From assembly GCF_019431375.1 (NCBI RefSeq), contig NZ_CP080267.1, positions 124,001 through 188,000 on the forward strand: a stretch of DNA of 64,000 bases, written 5' to 3'. Made by a program: the position numbers and the translations under genes. The stretch comes from Alcanivorax sp. GTDB lineage: Bacteria; Pseudomonadota; Gammaproteobacteria; Pseudomonadales; Alcanivoracaceae. Shown here in pieces: positions 53,338 to 62,744 of the stretch (position 1 is the stretch's first letter; each line of letters begins with the position of its first letter). A model generated the notes under the pieces. It was not told the DNA's origin. It made no database searches and saw nothing but the letters and a program-made list of their open reading frames with translations.

Positions 53338-55575
53338 ATGGTAACGGTACGCCGTCCCACAGAAGGCAGCACCGGTCACTGGCGTGACTGGCTGGCAAAC
53401 CTGGACACCCGGGCCCCGGTACGCAACGGCGAGGCACTGGAGCAGGCCTGTGAGCGGGCGGAACAGTGCCAGATGGCCGGGGAAGCGGCCGGTCGCCACT
53501 GGCCCTATGGCAAGGGCTGCCTGGATATCGGCCTGGAAATGGCCGAAGTGCTGGTGGACCTGGGCGCCGATACCGATGTGTTGCCCGCAGCCATTCTCTA
53601 CCGCTCCGTGCGCGAAGGGCAGATCTCCCTGCCGGAAGTGGAGAAAGAATTCGGCCCGGATGTGGCCCGCCTGATCGAAGGCGTGCTGCGCATGGCCGCC
53701 ATCAGTACCAACCTGAACCCTACCCGCAAGGCGGTGCTCGGCCAGCAGGACGGCCAGCTCGACAACATGCGCAAAATGCTGGTGGCCATGGTCGACGACG
53801 TGCGCGTGGCCCTGGTGAAGCTGGCCGAGCGGACCGTGATCATCCGCGCCGTGAAGGAATCCGAGCCCGAGCGTCAGCGCAAGGTGGCCCAGGAAATCTT
53901 CGATATCTATGCGCCCCTGGCCCATCGACTCGGGGTCGGGCAGCTCAAGTGGGAGCTGGAGGACCTGTCCTTCCGCTATCTGCAACCCGGCGCCTACAAG
54001 AAGATCGCCAAGCTGCTGGATGAAAAACGCCTGGACCGGGAACAGTACATCGACAATGTGCTGGAGCAACTGCGTGGCTACCTGGAGAAAAACGGCATCC
54101 ACGGCGCCGAAGTCCACGGCCGGGCCAAGCATATCTACAGCATCTGGCGGAAGATGCAGAAAAAGCATCTGGAATTCGGCGAAGTCTATGACGTGCGCGC
54201 CGTGCGGGTACTGGTGCCGGAGCTGCGCGACTGCTACGCCACCCTGGGCATCGTCCATTCCCTGTGGCAACACGTGCCCAAGGAATTCGACGACTATATC
54301 GCCAGCCCCAAGGCCAACGGCTACCAGAGCCTGCACACGGCGGTGGTGGGCCCGGAACGCAAGATGCTGGAAGTCCAGATCCGTACCTTCACCATGCACG
54401 AAGAGGCGGAGTTGGGCGTCTGTGCCCACTGGCGTTACAAGGAAGGCGCCAAGAAGGGCAAGAGCGGTGTCAGCGACTACGAACAGCGGATTGCCTGGCT
54501 ACGCCAGGTACTCGAATGGCATGAGGAGCTGGGCGAGGACAGCCCGGACACCATGGTGGACGAGCTGCGCCATGGCCTGGTCAGCGACCGGGTCTATGTG
54601 TTCACCCCGGATGGCCACGTGGTGGACCTGGAGGCCGGCGCCACCCCGGTGGACTTTGCCTACCATATCCATACCGAAGTGGGACACCGCTGCCGGGGGG
54701 CCAAGATCAATGGCCACATCGTGCCGCTGAACTACACCCTCAACACCGGCGAGCAGGTCACCATCCTCACTGCCAAGGAGGGCGGCCCCAGCCGCGACTG
54801 GTTGACGCCGTCACTGGGTTATGTGGCCACCTCCTCGGCGCGGGCGCGCATCCACCAGTGGTTCAAACGCCAGGATCGCGATGTGCACATCACCCAGGGC
54901 AAGGCCATGCTCGAAAAGGAGATGTCCCGCCTGGCCCTGGACAAGGTAGACCTGGATACCCTGGCCCCGCACCTGAACCTGAAAACCGGCGATGACGTGC
55001 TGGCGGCTCTGGGCGCCGGCGACCTGCGCCCCGGGCATGTGGTCAACCAGGTGCAGTCCCTGCAACCGGATGACAGCCAGCGGGAGCTGGACCTGGTGCT
55101 GTCCAAGCCCAAGGCCTCGAAAACCGGCGATGTGACCATCCAGGGCGTGGGCAACCTGCTCACCCACATGGCCGGCTGCTGCCAGCCGGTCCCCGGCGAC
55201 CCGGTCATGGGCTTCATCACCCACGGCCGCGGCGTCACCGTGCACCGGGCCGACTGTGAAAAGTTGCTGGCCATGCAGGGCGACGACCCCAACCGGGTCA
55301 TCGAAGTTACCTGGGGCGAAGCGGACCGCATCACCTACCCGGTGGATGTCTTCCTGCGTGCCTGGGATCGCCAGGGCCTGCTCAAGGACGTGATCGCCGT
55401 ACTGGCCAACGAAAAGGTCAACGTCACCGCCGTCCACACCCAGTCCCACCAGGACGACAACACCGCCACCATGCTCCTAACCCTGGAAATCGCCACCCTC
55501 GGCAACCTGGGCAAAGTGCTGGCCAAGATGGACCAGCTCAAGGGGGTGCTTGAGGTGCGGCGGTATAAAAAATAG
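53338..55575 (+). CDS. relA: GTP pyrophosphokinase RelA
   Basis: 745 residues from ATG 53338 (AAGGA upstream), the E. coli length. The N-terminal hydrolase domain has lost the HD motif ('TDVLPAAILYRSVREGQ'), as in all true RelA. The synthetase region has 'YDVRAVRVLV' and 'DYIASPKANGYQSLHTAV'. A TGS domain ('RVYVFTPDGHVVDLEAGATPVDFAYHIHTEVGHR'), zinc-finger region ('AGCCQPVPGDPVMGF') and ACT domain follow. It makes (p)ppGpp when uncharged tRNA reaches the ribosome. The last codons (Lys-Lys-stop) touch the heptad element at 55572. Confidence 0.96.
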   Translation: MVTVRRPTEGSTGHWRDWLANLDTRAPVRNGEALEQACERAEQCQMAGEAAGRHWPYGKGCLDIGLEMAEVLVDLGADTDVLPAAILYRSVREGQISLPEVEKEFGPDVARLIEGVLRMAAISTNLNPTRKAVLGQQDGQLDNMRKMLVAMVDDVRVALVKLAERTVIIRAVKESEPERQRKVAQEIFDIYAPLAHRLGVGQLKWELEDLSFRYLQPGAYKKIAKLLDEKRLDREQYIDNVLEQLRGYLEKNGIHGAEVHGRAKHIYSIWRKMQKKHLEFGEVYDVRAVRVLVPELRDCYATLGIVHSLWQHVPKEFDDYIASPKANGYQSLHTAVVGPERKMLEVQIRTFTMHEEAELGVCAHWRYKEGAKKGKSGVSDYEQRIAWLRQVLEWHEELGEDSPDTMVDELRHGLVSDRVYVFTPDGHVVDLEAGATPVDFAYHIHTEVGHRCRGAKINGHIVPLNYTLNTGEQVTILTAKEGGPSRDWLTPSLGYVATSSARARIHQWFKRQDRDVHITQGKAMLEKEMSRLALDKVDLDTLAPHLNLKTGDDVLAALGAGDLRPGHVVNQVQSLQPDDSQRELDLVLSKPKASKTGDVTIQGVGNLLTHMAGCCQPVPGDPVMGFITHGRGVTVHRADCEKLLAMQGDDPNRVIEVTWGEADRITYPVDVFLRAWDRQGLLKDVIAVLANEKVNVTAVHTQSHQDDNTATMLLTLEIATLGNLGKVLAKMDQLKGVLEVRRYKK

Positions 55576-55732
55576 TGAATAGTTAACAATGAATAGTTAA
55601 TAGTTCGCGGGACAGGATTTCCTGTTTTGCAATGCCGAGGCCGCGCCCAGTATTTGAGCGCGGCCTCATCGCTTGAAAACACAATAACGACAGCCCGCGC
55701 GCTGTTAACTGTTCACTATTCACTGTTAACTA
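55572..55732. repeat. heptad-armed element E4 (161 bp) with central GC-rich hairpin
   Basis: Left arm AATAGTGAATAGTTAACAAT and further heptads; right arm CTGTTAACTGTTCACTATTC and on. The core holds GAGGCCGCGCCCAG...GAGCGCGGCCTC. It starts within the relA stop and ends about 50 bases before mazG. Confidence 0.85.
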
Positions 55733-55780
55733 CTCTACGCTGCAATTTCACAAGCACGGCCGCTACCAACAGAGGAAAGC

Positions 55781-56566
55781 ATGTCTAACACCGAAACCCT
55801 CCTCTCCATCATGGCCCAACTGCGCGACCCGCAAACCGGCTGCCCCTGGGATGTGAAGCAGGATTTCGACTCCATTGCCCCCTATACCATCGAGGAAGCC
55901 TTCGAGGTGGCGGAGGCCATTGCCCAGCGGGATTACCCGGAGCTGAAGGAAGAGCTGGGGGATCTGTTGTTGCAGGTGGTGTTCCATTCCCAGATCGCTC
56001 GGGAGCGGGGACTGTTCGACTTCAACAACGTGGTTCAGGTGCTGTGCGACAAGATGGTGCGCCGCCATCCCCATGTGTTCGGTGAGTCGGATGCCGCCGA
56101 CGAGCAGGCCGTGAAGGTCAATTGGGAGGCCATCAAGCAACAGGAACGCGCCGCCAAGGGCAGGGAGCACGACAGCGCCCTGGATGGCGTCCCCGCGGGC
56201 CTGCCAGCCCTGCAACGGGCCGCCAAGGTACAGAAGAAAGCTGCCAAAGTCGGCTTCGACTGGCCGGAGACGGCGCCGGTACGCCGCCAGGTGGACCATG
56301 AACTGGCAGAACTGGATGAGGCCCTGGCCAGTGGCGACCGAGCTGACATTGAGGATGAATTCGGCGATGTGCTGTTCACCCTGGTGAACCTGTCCCGCCA
56401 CCTGAGGCTGGACCCGGAACAGGCCCTGCGCAAGGCCACCGCCAAATTCGAACGCCGCTTCCGGCAAATGGAGCAGGACCAGCCAGAACCGCTCGACACC
56501 CTCGACGACGACGCCCTGGAAGCTGCCTGGCAGCAGGCAAAAAGGATGTCTACGGAGCCGCTGTAG
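55781..56566 (+). CDS. mazG: nucleoside triphosphate pyrophosphohydrolase MazG
   Basis: 261 residues, two MazG domains. The active site of the first is 'EEAFEVAEAI...ELKEELGDLLLQVVFHSQIA' with its ExxE...ExxD metal ligands, and the second is 'DHELAELDEALASGDRADIEDEFGDVLFTLVNLSRHL'. It hydrolyses NTPs, including damaged ones, and in E. coli lowers ppGpp. It follows relA in the same direction with the heptad element between them. Confidence 0.96.
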   Translation: MSNTETLLSIMAQLRDPQTGCPWDVKQDFDSIAPYTIEEAFEVAEAIAQRDYPELKEELGDLLLQVVFHSQIARERGLFDFNNVVQVLCDKMVRRHPHVFGESDAADEQAVKVNWEAIKQQERAAKGREHDSALDGVPAGLPALQRAAKVQKKAAKVGFDWPETAPVRRQVDHELAELDEALASGDRADIEDEFGDVLFTLVNLSRHLRLDPEQALRKATAKFERRFRQMEQDQPEPLDTLDDDALEAAWQQAKRMSTEPL

Positions 56567-56925
56567 GAGCACCGCTTGGGGTGCGAATCCGAGCCTTGGC
56601 GAGGAAAAGAAGTAGCAGCGTTTGCCTATCGCCTGCTGATAAACCTGTCGAGTCGTGGTACTCCTCGTCGTCCTGCGACGATTTCCGCGCAACGCGCGGT
56701 TCGTCCCCTGGAAGGGAACTCCTACTGTTACAACGGCTTGATAGAAAGCGCGTTGCTGTGTTCTCTGCCCAAAAGTTCCCTCTGAAACAAAAACTTCACA
56801 TTTGAGCAACTTTTCCGTCACTCTAACTCCCCATACTACGTCACCAAGCAGTAACAAAGCCTGTTTGCGCAGGGATAAGCAGTACTGTTTAAAACGCCTG
56901 AATTGCCTGATTGAGGGAAAATCAA
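56567..56925. other. intergenic region before the porin, possible half palindrome, no gene seen
   Basis: About 360 bases. GTAGGAG at 56564 and CTCCTAC near 56722 resemble outer arms of the REP class, but the inner parts do not pair well. Two CGTCAC words (56816 and 56839) 23 bases apart do not fit a Pho box, which needs 11-base phasing. The porin promoter should lie here. Confidence 0.45.
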
Positions 56926-58068
56926 ATGAAGAAGCAGATGTTAGCAGTTTTGGTCGGAGCTGCTGTTGCAAGCCCGGCATTAGTGATTGCAGACGACGCG
57001 CAAACGCGCGGTGGTCTGAAAATTGTATCCGCTGACGGAAACTTTGAAGGGTCTGTGGGGGGGCGTATTCATTTTGATGCGTATTTTTTCGACAATGACC
57101 TCACTGATTCGACCAGCACTTCTGAGTTTCGTCGTGCGCGTATCACCCTGAAGGGTAAGCTCTACGACTGGGGCTATGTGTTTGAAAACGACTTTGCCGG
57201 TCAAAGTGGTACCACTGGTACCGGTTTCCGTGACATGAACATCTACACCAAAGTCGGTCCCGGTAAACTGACTATTGGTCAGTTCAAGCCTTACAGAAGC
57301 ATGGAAGAAATCACCAGCTCCAACGATATCCTGATGATGGAGCGTCCTTACGCTTCCGCCACGGGTATCTACAACGGCCGTCAGTTCCAGCAAGGTGTTG
57401 GCTATTTGATCTCTGATGACCAGTACACCCTTGGTGTAGCGGGTTTCAATACCAAGTCAGCTGGCGATAACCGTAACGAGGGTCTAGGCGGTTCTGCCCG
57501 GGCGACATTTGCACCGATCATGCAAGACAACATGGTAGTGCACATGGGTGCTTCCTACTCCGTGGAAAATGCCAACAGCATGACTACGGCTTTCGAAGCC
57601 GAGGCGGACTATGTAGGTCGCCGAGGTCCCAGCCAGACAATCGCTCTGACGACGGAAGGCGAAAGAGTGAACACTGTAGGGCTTGAAGCAGCAATTTCAG
57701 CGGGCCCTGTGTTCGCACAAGCAGAATATGCGATTGCAGACTTTGGTAATGCCACCGGTGGCGATGAAGAGGTTCAGACCTATTACATCCAGGGCGCATA
57801 CACTCTAACTGGTCAGATGAAGCCTTATAAGTCCAGTAAAGGTGTGTTCACTACCGCCAAAGGGAACAACATTGTCCAGTTGACCGCGCGTTATGACTAC
57901 ATCGAAAACAAGGATGTGAAAGACCTAGAAGCAAAAACCACCAGTGTAGGTGTGAATTACTACCTCAATCCGGCCATGCGGTTCATGCTCAACTACGTGA
58001 TGGGTGACAATACCCTTACTGGCGATGAGTCCAACCAGGTGGCTCTGCGAGCTCAGATGGCATTCTAA
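56926..58068 (+). CDS. outer-membrane porin, OprP/OprO family
   Basis: 380 residues from ATG 56926 (GAGGGA upstream; the earlier in-frame ATG at 56911 lacks a site). The signal peptide is about 22 residues ('MKKQMLAVLVGAAVASPALV'). The mature part has repeated beta strands, 'GGRIHFDAYFFDND' near its start, and ends in Phe, the outer-membrane assembly signal. It belongs to the phosphate/polyphosphate-selective Porin_O_P family; anion choice cannot be read off. A strong terminator follows at 58129. Confidence 0.88.
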   Translation: MKKQMLAVLVGAAVASPALVIADDAQTRGGLKIVSADGNFEGSVGGRIHFDAYFFDNDLTDSTSTSEFRRARITLKGKLYDWGYVFENDFAGQSGTTGTGFRDMNIYTKVGPGKLTIGQFKPYRSMEEITSSNDILMMERPYASATGIYNGRQFQQGVGYLISDDQYTLGVAGFNTKSAGDNRNEGLGGSARATFAPIMQDNMVVHMGASYSVENANSMTTAFEAEADYVGRRGPSQTIALTTEGERVNTVGLEAAISAGPVFAQAEYAIADFGNATGGDEEVQTYYIQGAYTLTGQMKPYKSSKGVFTTAKGNNIVQLTARYDYIENKDVKDLEAKTTSVGVNYYLNPAMRFMLNYVMGDNTLTGDESNQVALRAQMAF

Positions 58069-58128
58069 AGCATGTCTTAACAAGTTTATTGACGTAGTCT
58101 TGCCCTAATCCAGGGTATTTTCTAAGGT

Positions 58129-58157
58129 CGAGCCCCTTAAGGGGCTCGATTTTTTTT
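58129..58157 (+). terminator. porin terminator
   Basis: Perfect 10-base palindrome CGAGCCCCTTAAGGGGCTCG followed by A then eight Ts. Confidence 0.9.
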
Positions 58158-58336
58158 AAACGGGTTATTTTCAGGTTCAGCCAGCTGTCCGGGCTGTTAT
58201 TTCCTGGCGGTAAGGAATATCGTCTTCAGGCATAGCTCGTCTTTCGTTGCTGACATAAAGACATGGAGCTGCGGGGTTATTCGCCTCCAGCATAAGGCCA
58301 CGCTCGGGTTGGCGAGAGTGATATTCGGGAAGTGAT

Positions 58337-59893
58337 GTGTACAAAAGAAAAATAGTTGCCTTTTCCTTTCTGAGTATTATTCTCGTCGTGCTGGCGGTGA
58401 TTACCATCGTTTGGTCATCCTTTGTGACCGCGAAGCAGATCCAGCAGATCAATATAGCGAACTCTCTGCTTTCTGAGCACCTCAAACTCTCCAGTACCTC
58501 GTATCGTCTTTTCAAACAGCTTACCGACGAGATTCTCTTTGGGGACCAGGCAAATCAGGCAAAAGTGAGAAACAAAAGGGCGCTGGTTTCCGAATCCTTG
58601 GGAAAAATCAAGGTTCTGGAGCGCCAGCAAAGAGAAACAGCTGGAGAAAAATATACTCAGGGCACCATAGAAGATACAGATGACCTTGAGAGAATCATCG
58701 ATTCGATCATCTATTCACTTGAAGGTATCTCCAAGTTACCGCTGAGTGAAATTGAAAATGAGATGAAGTTTATTCTCGAAGAGAAGATCGATGTTGAGTT
58801 CAGGGACTCCATTAATGCTGCAGTCGTTCGACAAACCAACGTGGTCAAAGCATTCAACGCCCGTATTGATGCAATGAATGTAACCATATTCTGGGTTTCG
58901 ATTGGCCTGGGGTTCCTCGCGGTTTTTTTGATGGGGGTGGGTGTCTGGGTTCTGGTGAACTCCGTTACCCGACCGCTTTCTGCAATCAGTGATGCTGCAG
59001 ATGCCATTGGCAAGGGAGATTTCTCATACAGGGTTCCTCGCGGTTTCGACAAAGAATTTGACCAGATAGCGGTTTTATTTAATGTCATGACCGAGAAATT
59101 ACAGATCCAGCATTTGTCAGAGGATCAGGCTCGTCTGGAACTGGAGTATAAAGTCTCACAAAGAACGACCGAGTTGATGGCGGTGAACGCAGAACTGGCC
59201 AAGAGTGACTCAGTGAGACGGAGCTTTCTTGCGGATATCAGCCATGAACTCAGGACGCCGCTGACCATTATCAGGGGCGAAGCGCAAGTGGCATTACGTC
59301 ATGCAGACAGGGATTTGAGGGATTATCAGGATGCACTCACCTGTATCCATGAACAGGCCATATCTCTGTCACACCTGGTTGATGATTTATTGTTTGTGGC
59401 ACGTACAGACTCGGGCACCATGCGTATTGACAAGCGCAATGTTGATCTCACGGCTTTGGCAGATGAAGTTATCCGTGATATGCGATCCCTGGCTGACAAG
59501 AATGATGTCTCTCTTGAGGCAAGTTATCCGGTGCCGGTCTTCGCGGTCATTGACCCAGACAGGATAAAGCAGCTTTTTATCATACTGGTAGAGAATGCCC
59601 TTTCTTACTCGGGTGGGGGCTCATCAGTTAAGGTTTCCGTTTTGAAGCAACAGAGCAAGGCGGTTGTTCGTGTTACCGATGATGGCGTTGGCATCGATCC
59701 CAGGGATATTCCTTTCGTCTTTGAGCGTTTTTACCGAGGCGGAAGATCTTCATCCCGAAGTAAGGGGGTGGGCCTGGGTCTGGCTGTCGCAAAGTCGATC
59801 ATTGATGCCCATGAAGGGAAAATTAATCTTGAGAGTGATTTGGGGAAAGGAACCTTCATTGAGATTGAGTTGCCTTGTGAAGAGAACGTATGA
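58337..59893 (+). CDS. two-component sensor histidine kinase
   Basis: 518 residues from GTG 58337. Membrane helices near 7-29 and 183-208 enclose a helical sensor domain; a HAMP (about 208-262) leads to HisKA 'FLADISHELRTPLTIIRGE' (His 303), then HATPase with 'LVENALSYSGGG', 'VTDDGVGID' and 'GVGLGLAVAKSII'. The stimulus is unknown. Its TGA overlaps the regulator gene ATG (ATGA). The DNA is AT-richer than the housekeeping flanks, suggesting separate ancestry for this porin-kinase block. Confidence 0.92.
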   Translation: MYKRKIVAFSFLSIILVVLAVITIVWSSFVTAKQIQQINIANSLLSEHLKLSSTSYRLFKQLTDEILFGDQANQAKVRNKRALVSESLGKIKVLERQQRETAGEKYTQGTIEDTDDLERIIDSIIYSLEGISKLPLSEIENEMKFILEEKIDVEFRDSINAAVVRQTNVVKAFNARIDAMNVTIFWVSIGLGFLAVFLMGVGVWVLVNSVTRPLSAISDAADAIGKGDFSYRVPRGFDKEFDQIAVLFNVMTEKLQIQHLSEDQARLELEYKVSQRTTELMAVNAELAKSDSVRRSFLADISHELRTPLTIIRGEAQVALRHADRDLRDYQDALTCIHEQAISLSHLVDDLLFVARTDSGTMRIDKRNVDLTALADEVIRDMRSLADKNDVSLEASYPVPVFAVIDPDRIKQLFIILVENALSYSGGGSSVKVSVLKQQSKAVVRVTDDGVGIDPRDIPFVFERFYRGGRSSSRSKGVGLGLAVAKSIIDAHEGKINLESDLGKGTFIEIELPCEENV

Positions 59894-60564
59894 AGATTCT
59901 TATCGTAGAAGATGAAGAAAGGCTGGCTTCTTTTTTATTCCGGGGGCTCAAGGCCGAGGGATATTTTTGCGATGTGGCTACGGATGGGGAAAAAGCCCTG
60001 CAAACATGCCTTTCTGGCGACTACGATCTGGTTATCCTTGACCGTATGCTCCCCAAGAAAGATGGCATGTATGTTCTGACTAAAATCAAGGAAAAAAAGC
60101 CGGAAACCAAGGTCTTGATGCTCACAGCCCTGGATGATACTGAAGACAGAATTCTGGGGTTAAGGTCCGGAGCGGATGATTACCTGGGCAAACCCTTTGA
60201 TTTTGAGGAGCTTCTTGCGCGGATAGAGGCGCTCTCCCGACGGTTTTCCCAGCATGCTGAAGACTTGCTGAAGTCGGGGGATGTTGTCATGGATGTCGAC
60301 CAGCGTCTGGTGTGGAAAAACAACATTGTGGTCAAGATGACACAAATGGAGTTTGATCTTCTAAGATACTTTTTGACTAACCAGGGAAAGGTTCTTTCGA
60401 GAGAGAAGATATTGTCGCGGGTTTGGTCAAACAGTGAAGATCCTATGACAAATATTGTTGATGTCTACATTCGGCGAATACGAGTCAAATTAAATGATGA
60501 TGGTTCTTTCATCGAAACCGTCCGTGGCGTTGGGTACCGGATCTCGAATTCTGACCAATGTTAA
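59890..60564 (+). CDS. OmpR-family response regulator
   Basis: 224 residues. The receiver domain (1-115) has the acidic pocket 'IVEDEERLA', the phosphorylated Asp 51 in 'VILDRMLPKKDG' and Lys in 'LGKPFDFEEL'. The winged helix (about 125-222) has 'EFDLLRYFLTNQGKVLSREKILSRVW' and 'VDVYIRRIRVKL'. It pairs with the overlapping kinase gene. Candidate targets are the porin upstream and the secreted protein 80 bases downstream, by position only. Confidence 0.93.
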   Translation: MKILIVEDEERLASFLFRGLKAEGYFCDVATDGEKALQTCLSGDYDLVILDRMLPKKDGMYVLTKIKEKKPETKVLMLTALDDTEDRILGLRSGADDYLGKPFDFEELLARIEALSRRFSQHAEDLLKSGDVVMDVDQRLVWKNNIVVKMTQMEFDLLRYFLTNQGKVLSREKILSRVWSNSEDPMTNIVDVYIRRIRVKLNDDGSFIETVRGVGYRISNSDQC

Positions 60565-60644
60565 TCTTCTGTTAATGTTGGCTAAAGTACCCATTCATAG
60601 CCGGAATATTACAGTTACTCCTGAAATTCAACAGGAGTTAAACC

Positions 60645-61163
60645 ATGAAAATTCAGTCTCTGTTCGCTATCTCGGCTTTGTCTCTTGCATCTACTTCCGT
60701 CTTCGCCTCGGCAATCACCGAGTCAGATATTATCGAGGCCCAGAAAAAATGGGGCACAGGTATTGTTGAAATCGGTGAAGCTAAGACCAGCGGCGGAGAT
60801 TACTCCCAAGTAGCAAAAGACTTGATTGATGATCTCTATGCATACGACCACGGTCCAGTTGCATTCAAGCCGACTCTGGCCTCTGATGACCAGTTTCGAG
60901 GCGATTTTGACGAAGCGTTGAGCTACTTCGTTGGCGGTTCCATCGAGGAAGATAAAGGTTTTGCCATCAAACCATGGACCAATGTTCGCTTTGAAAACGA
61001 AGAAGTGATCATTAATGGAAGCCAGGCAATCGCTATGGGCAATTATTACTTCACCACCGTCGAAGGTGAAGAAGTCAAGGTCGAGTACAGCTTCGGTTAT
61101 ACGCATGTGGATGATGAGCTGTTGATCAACCTGCATCACTCATCCCTGCCGTACGCGAAGTAA
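60645..61163 (+). CDS. secreted NTF2/SnoaL-like protein of unknown function
   Basis: 172 residues with a signal peptide cut after 'STSVFA' (about residue 21). The mature domain reads as a CaMKII-association/NTF2-like fold ('ALSYFVGGSIEEDKGFAIKPWTNVRFENEEVIINGSQAIAMGNYYFTT', then 'YSFGYTHVDDELLINLHHSSLPY'). Similar small periplasmic proteins occur in marine bacteria without a known role. A GGAG site precedes the ATG and a terminator follows. Confidence 0.72.
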   Translation: MKIQSLFAISALSLASTSVFASAITESDIIEAQKKWGTGIVEIGEAKTSGGDYSQVAKDLIDDLYAYDHGPVAFKPTLASDDQFRGDFDEALSYFVGGSIEEDKGFAIKPWTNVRFENEEVIINGSQAIAMGNYYFTTVEGEEVKVEYSFGYTHVDDELLINLHHSSLPYAK

Positions 61164-61190
61164 TTTCTCCCCCCTCAATCTTGAAGCATT

Positions 61191-61219
61191 GCCGCCCACG
61201 CAAATGGGCGGCTTTTTTT
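61191..61219 (+). terminator. terminator of the secreted-protein gene
   Basis: GCCGCCCACGCAAATGGGCGGC hairpin followed by seven Ts, 27 bases after the stop. Confidence 0.9.
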
Positions 61220-61295
61220 GTTTTGACCTGTTACCCCTCGCAACTCCAGCACTACCTACCCGCCGCGTGAACTACTCTGGCAGGCCAGCGAAGCC

Positions 61296-61320
61296 GTTGG
61301 AGCCTTGCTCGCAAGGCGAA
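61296..61320 (+). repeat. half REP sequence upstream of the RAYT gene
   Basis: GTTGGAGCCTTGCTCGCAAG plus GCGAA matches one arm of the palindrome at 25882 and of each unit of the array at 61899. No mirrored arm follows. Confidence 0.8.
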
Positions 61321-61416
61321 CCTCAGCCGTGGATTACGTCGATTATCTCAACTGACCTACAGCGTTTGGTCCATTCTGCTGTCGTTTACGCTTTCATCTA
61401 CGGCGATGATTTCGGT

Positions 61417-61860
61417 ATGACATATCGATATCAAACACAGCGATTGAGAGGAGGGCGCGTATCTATTACCGGCCAGGTCTATCTGGTGACATGTACGACC
61501 CGCCATAGATATCCCCACTTTGCCAATCATCTCCCGGCCCGAGAGGCTTGCCGGACAATCCAGAGTCTTGACCGTATGGGAGCCAGCCACACTTGGTGTT
61601 TTGTGGTGATGCCGGATCACTGCCACTGGCTGTTTTGCCTCAATGGCAAATATTCACTTGAGCAGACGGTCAGGATGTTCAAGGGTAAATGTTCTCGTCT
61701 AGTGGAAGTTAATCTCTGGCAAAAGGGGTTTCATGACCGCGCCTTACGTTCGGATGAGGATCTCTTGCCTATCGCTCGCTATGTCATCGCCAACCCGCTC
61801 CGAGCGGGATTGGTTGAGCGTGTAGGGGAGTACCCTTATTGGGATGCGGCCTGGCTATAA
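61417..61860 (+). CDS. REP-associated tyrosine transposase (RAYT)
   Basis: 147 residues from ATG 61417; an in-frame extension to 61189 runs through a terminator and REP DNA and is unlikely. The HUH core is 'VVMPDHCHWLF' (His 68, His 70). 'WQKGFHDRALRSDED' and 'ARYVIANPLRAGLVE' with the likely nucleophile Tyr 122 complete the Y1-transposase pattern. RAYTs cut and join single-stranded REP hairpins and are thought to spread them. This one lies between a half REP and a large REP array of a matching sequence, a self-contained REPtron-like arrangement. Confidence 0.9.
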   Translation: MTYRYQTQRLRGGRVSITGQVYLVTCTTRHRYPHFANHLPAREACRTIQSLDRMGASHTWCFVVMPDHCHWLFCLNGKYSLEQTVRMFKGKCSRLVEVNLWQKGFHDRALRSDEDLLPIARYVIANPLRAGLVERVGEYPYWDAAWL

Positions 61861-61898
61861 ATTGTCGCGGTGAGTGAAGACACTGGCTATGTCAGTTA

Positions 61899-62642
61899 AT
61901 GGAGCCCTTCGCCTTGCGAGCAAGGCTCCAACGATCCGGACTTCCCCGTCCCGAGCGAATCACGAAGCCGCCGTTGGAGCTTTGCTTGCAAAGCGAATTC
62001 ACGCCCGGGGCGGGTAATGGAGCCCTTCGCCTTGCGAGCAAGGCTCCAACGATCCGGACTTCCCCATGCCGAGCGAATCACGAAGCCGCCGTTGGAGCTT
62101 TGCTTGCAAAGCGAATTCACGCCCGGGGCGGGTAATGGAGCCCTTCGCCTTGCGAGCAAGGCTCCAACGATCCGGACCTCCCCATGCCGAGCGAATCACG
62201 AATCCGCCGTTGGAGCTTTGCTTGCAAAGCGAATTCACGCCCGGGGCGGGTAACGGGGCCCTTCGCCTTGCGAGCAAGGCTCCAACGATCCGGCCCCCCC
62301 ATTCCGAGCGAATCACGAATCCGCCGTTGGAGCTTTGCTTGCAAAGCGAATTCACGCCCGTGGCGGGTAACGGGGCCCTTCGCCTTGCGAGCAAGGCTCC
62401 AACGATCCGGACCTCCCCATGCCGAGCGAATCACGAATCCGCCGTTGGAGCTTTGCTTGCAAAGCGAATTCACGCCCGGGGTGGGTAACGGGGCCCTTCG
62501 CCTTGCGAGCAAGGCTCCAACGATCCGGCCCCCCCATTCCGAGCGAATCACGAAGCCGCCGTTGGAGCTTTGCTTGCAAAGCGAATTCACGCCCGGGGTG
62601 GGCAGCGGAGCCTTTCGCCTTGCGAGCAAGGCTCCAACGGTT
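61899..62642. repeat. tandem array of six 118-bp REP-type units plus partial seventh
   Basis: Units start at 61899, 62017, 62135, 62253, 62371, 62489 and (partial) 62607, exactly 118 bases apart. Each holds two palindromic stretches: one with GCCTTGCGAGCAAGGC, the other with GCTTTGCTTGCAAAGC. Units differ at only a few positions, so the array has expanded recently. Long frames across it are artefacts. Confidence 0.95.
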
Positions 62643-62744
62643 TCGCGGTGGGGTGGCGCATCGTTTCCGATTAAGTCATGGCATCCTCCTTGCTCCTCTG
62701 CTATCAAGAACACATCAAGCCATAGCGCCAGGACGAGGTCACGG

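Noticed and set aside
56816..56844. Pho box upstream of the porin
   Set aside because: Two CGTCAC words are 23 bases apart, which does not fit the 11-base phasing of PhoB half-sites, and they differ from the consensus.
58177..58515. 112-codon reverse ORF overlapping the kinase start
   Set aside because: It runs antisense into the kinase gene and lacks a ribosome site and recognisable features.
61899..62642. CRISPR array
   Set aside because: The 118-bp units are near-identical along their whole length with no variable spacers and no cas genes; they are paired REP palindromes.
62066..62713. Proteins encoded across the 118-bp array
   Set aside because: The period is not a multiple of three and the frames merely lack stops; the translated repeats are nonsense of REP DNA.
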